From Deltaproteobacteria bacterium UBA5799 (GTDB lineage: Bacteria > Desulfobacterota > GWC2-55-46): a stretch of DNA of 28,889 nucleotides. A program made the position numbers and the translations under genes. Position 1 is the stretch's first letter, and each line of letters begins with the position of its first letter. Under the pieces are notes generated by a model. The model had not been told where the DNA came from and did not search any database. It saw nothing but the letters and a program-made list of their open reading frames with translations. This document shows, piece after piece, positions 28,867 through 28,889 of this stretch. The DNA lies in NCBI GenBank assembly GCA_002418185.1, contig DIDN01000026.1:1-28889 (forward strand), given 5' to 3'.

Positions 28867-28889
28867 GATGGTGGGCGGTGCCCACCCTA
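28867..28889 (-). repeat. REP hairpin, right copy
   Basis: The exact reverse complement of the left REP over 23 bases, starting three bases after the transposase stop codon. The window ends inside or at the edge of this copy. Confidence 0.85.

Larger units (their letters stand above)
28264..28889 (+). mobile_element. REP-RAYT element (BIME-like unit)
   Basis: A transposase gene framed by two REP hairpins in inverted orientation, 626 bases from the left REP to the right window edge. The right REP may continue by a base or more beyond the window. This is the standard layout of RAYT loci, domesticated relatives of IS200/IS605 elements thought to spread REP sequences. Confidence 0.8.

Noticed and set aside
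1..28889. CRISPR array, tRNA or rRNA gene
   Set aside because: No regularly spaced direct repeats, cloverleaf or conserved rRNA sequence was recognised; this was by eye and a covariance search would be needed to exclude a tRNA fully.

Overview
The window reads as one stretch of a high-GC Gram-negative chromosome. The full tol-pal cluster, lipoproteins with lipoboxes, an outer-membrane porin, multiheme cytochrome c, a sigma-54 enhancer-binding protein and a class II ribonucleotide reductase all point to a diderm of the Desulfobacterota ('deltaproteobacteria') / Nitrospirota type. The coding style (very frequent AGG arginine and ATA isoleucine codons despite high GC) fits uncultured members of those groups. 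There is no rRNA or other marker here, so this placement is an inference. Coding density is high and I saw no phage, CRISPR array, tRNA or rRNA.

Layout. (1) 1-1.4 kb, minus: the end of an Mrp/Mnh-type cation antiporter operon (mnhE, mnhF, mnhG, MbhD-like) that runs off the left edge. (2) 1.4-3.2 kb, minus: a translationally coupled pair, a ferric-reductase-like flavocytochrome b and a membrane-anchored tetraheme cytochrome c. (3) 3.4-5.9 kb, plus: a soluble PAS histidine kinase and an NtrC-type sigma-54 activator, followed by two palindromic sites and a consensus -24/-12 promoter. (4) 6.2-11.6 kb, plus: an Rrf2 regulator with a cysteine cluster, then an A2-type cytochrome c oxidase set in the order coxC-coxB-coxA-ctaB-SCO. 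(5) 11.6-13.6 kb: a tiny Com-like zinc-ribbon gene behind duplicated Fur-like repeats, then an outer-membrane porin with a hairpin-rich leader and an inverted-repeat element. (6) 13.8-15.9 kb: an exported FMN-binding protein, a polytopic membrane protein and a b-type cytochrome, probably an electron-transfer module. (7) 15.9-18.3 kb: an unknown lipoprotein, divergent from a ferritin-like/receiver-domain fusion protein, and an unknown secreted protein. (8) 18.5-24.1 kb, minus: adenosine-specific kinase, then the complete tolQ-tolR-tolA-tolB-pal-cpoB operon ending in a strong terminator. (9) 24.4-25.1 kb: fluoride exporter crcB and a DUF190 gene. (10) 25.2-27.8 kb: nrdJ behind a NrdR-box promoter, followed by a 128-bp inverted repeat. 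(11) 28.0-28.9 kb: a small zinc-ribbon gene with a strong terminator, then a REP-associated tyrosine transposase framed by two inverted REP hairpins, the second at the right window edge.

How the parts may work together. Much of the left half is respiratory: aerobic terminal oxidase with its heme and copper maturation factors, two other putative electron-transfer modules, and a cation antiporter. The kinase/activator, the sigma-54 promoter and the cysteine-bearing Rrf2 protein look like the control circuit for the oxidase. The diiron-like receiver protein may be a further oxygen, peroxide or iron sensor. The most unusual items are that fusion protein, the evenly spaced palindromes plus sigma-54 promoter, and the large inverted repeat behind nrdJ.
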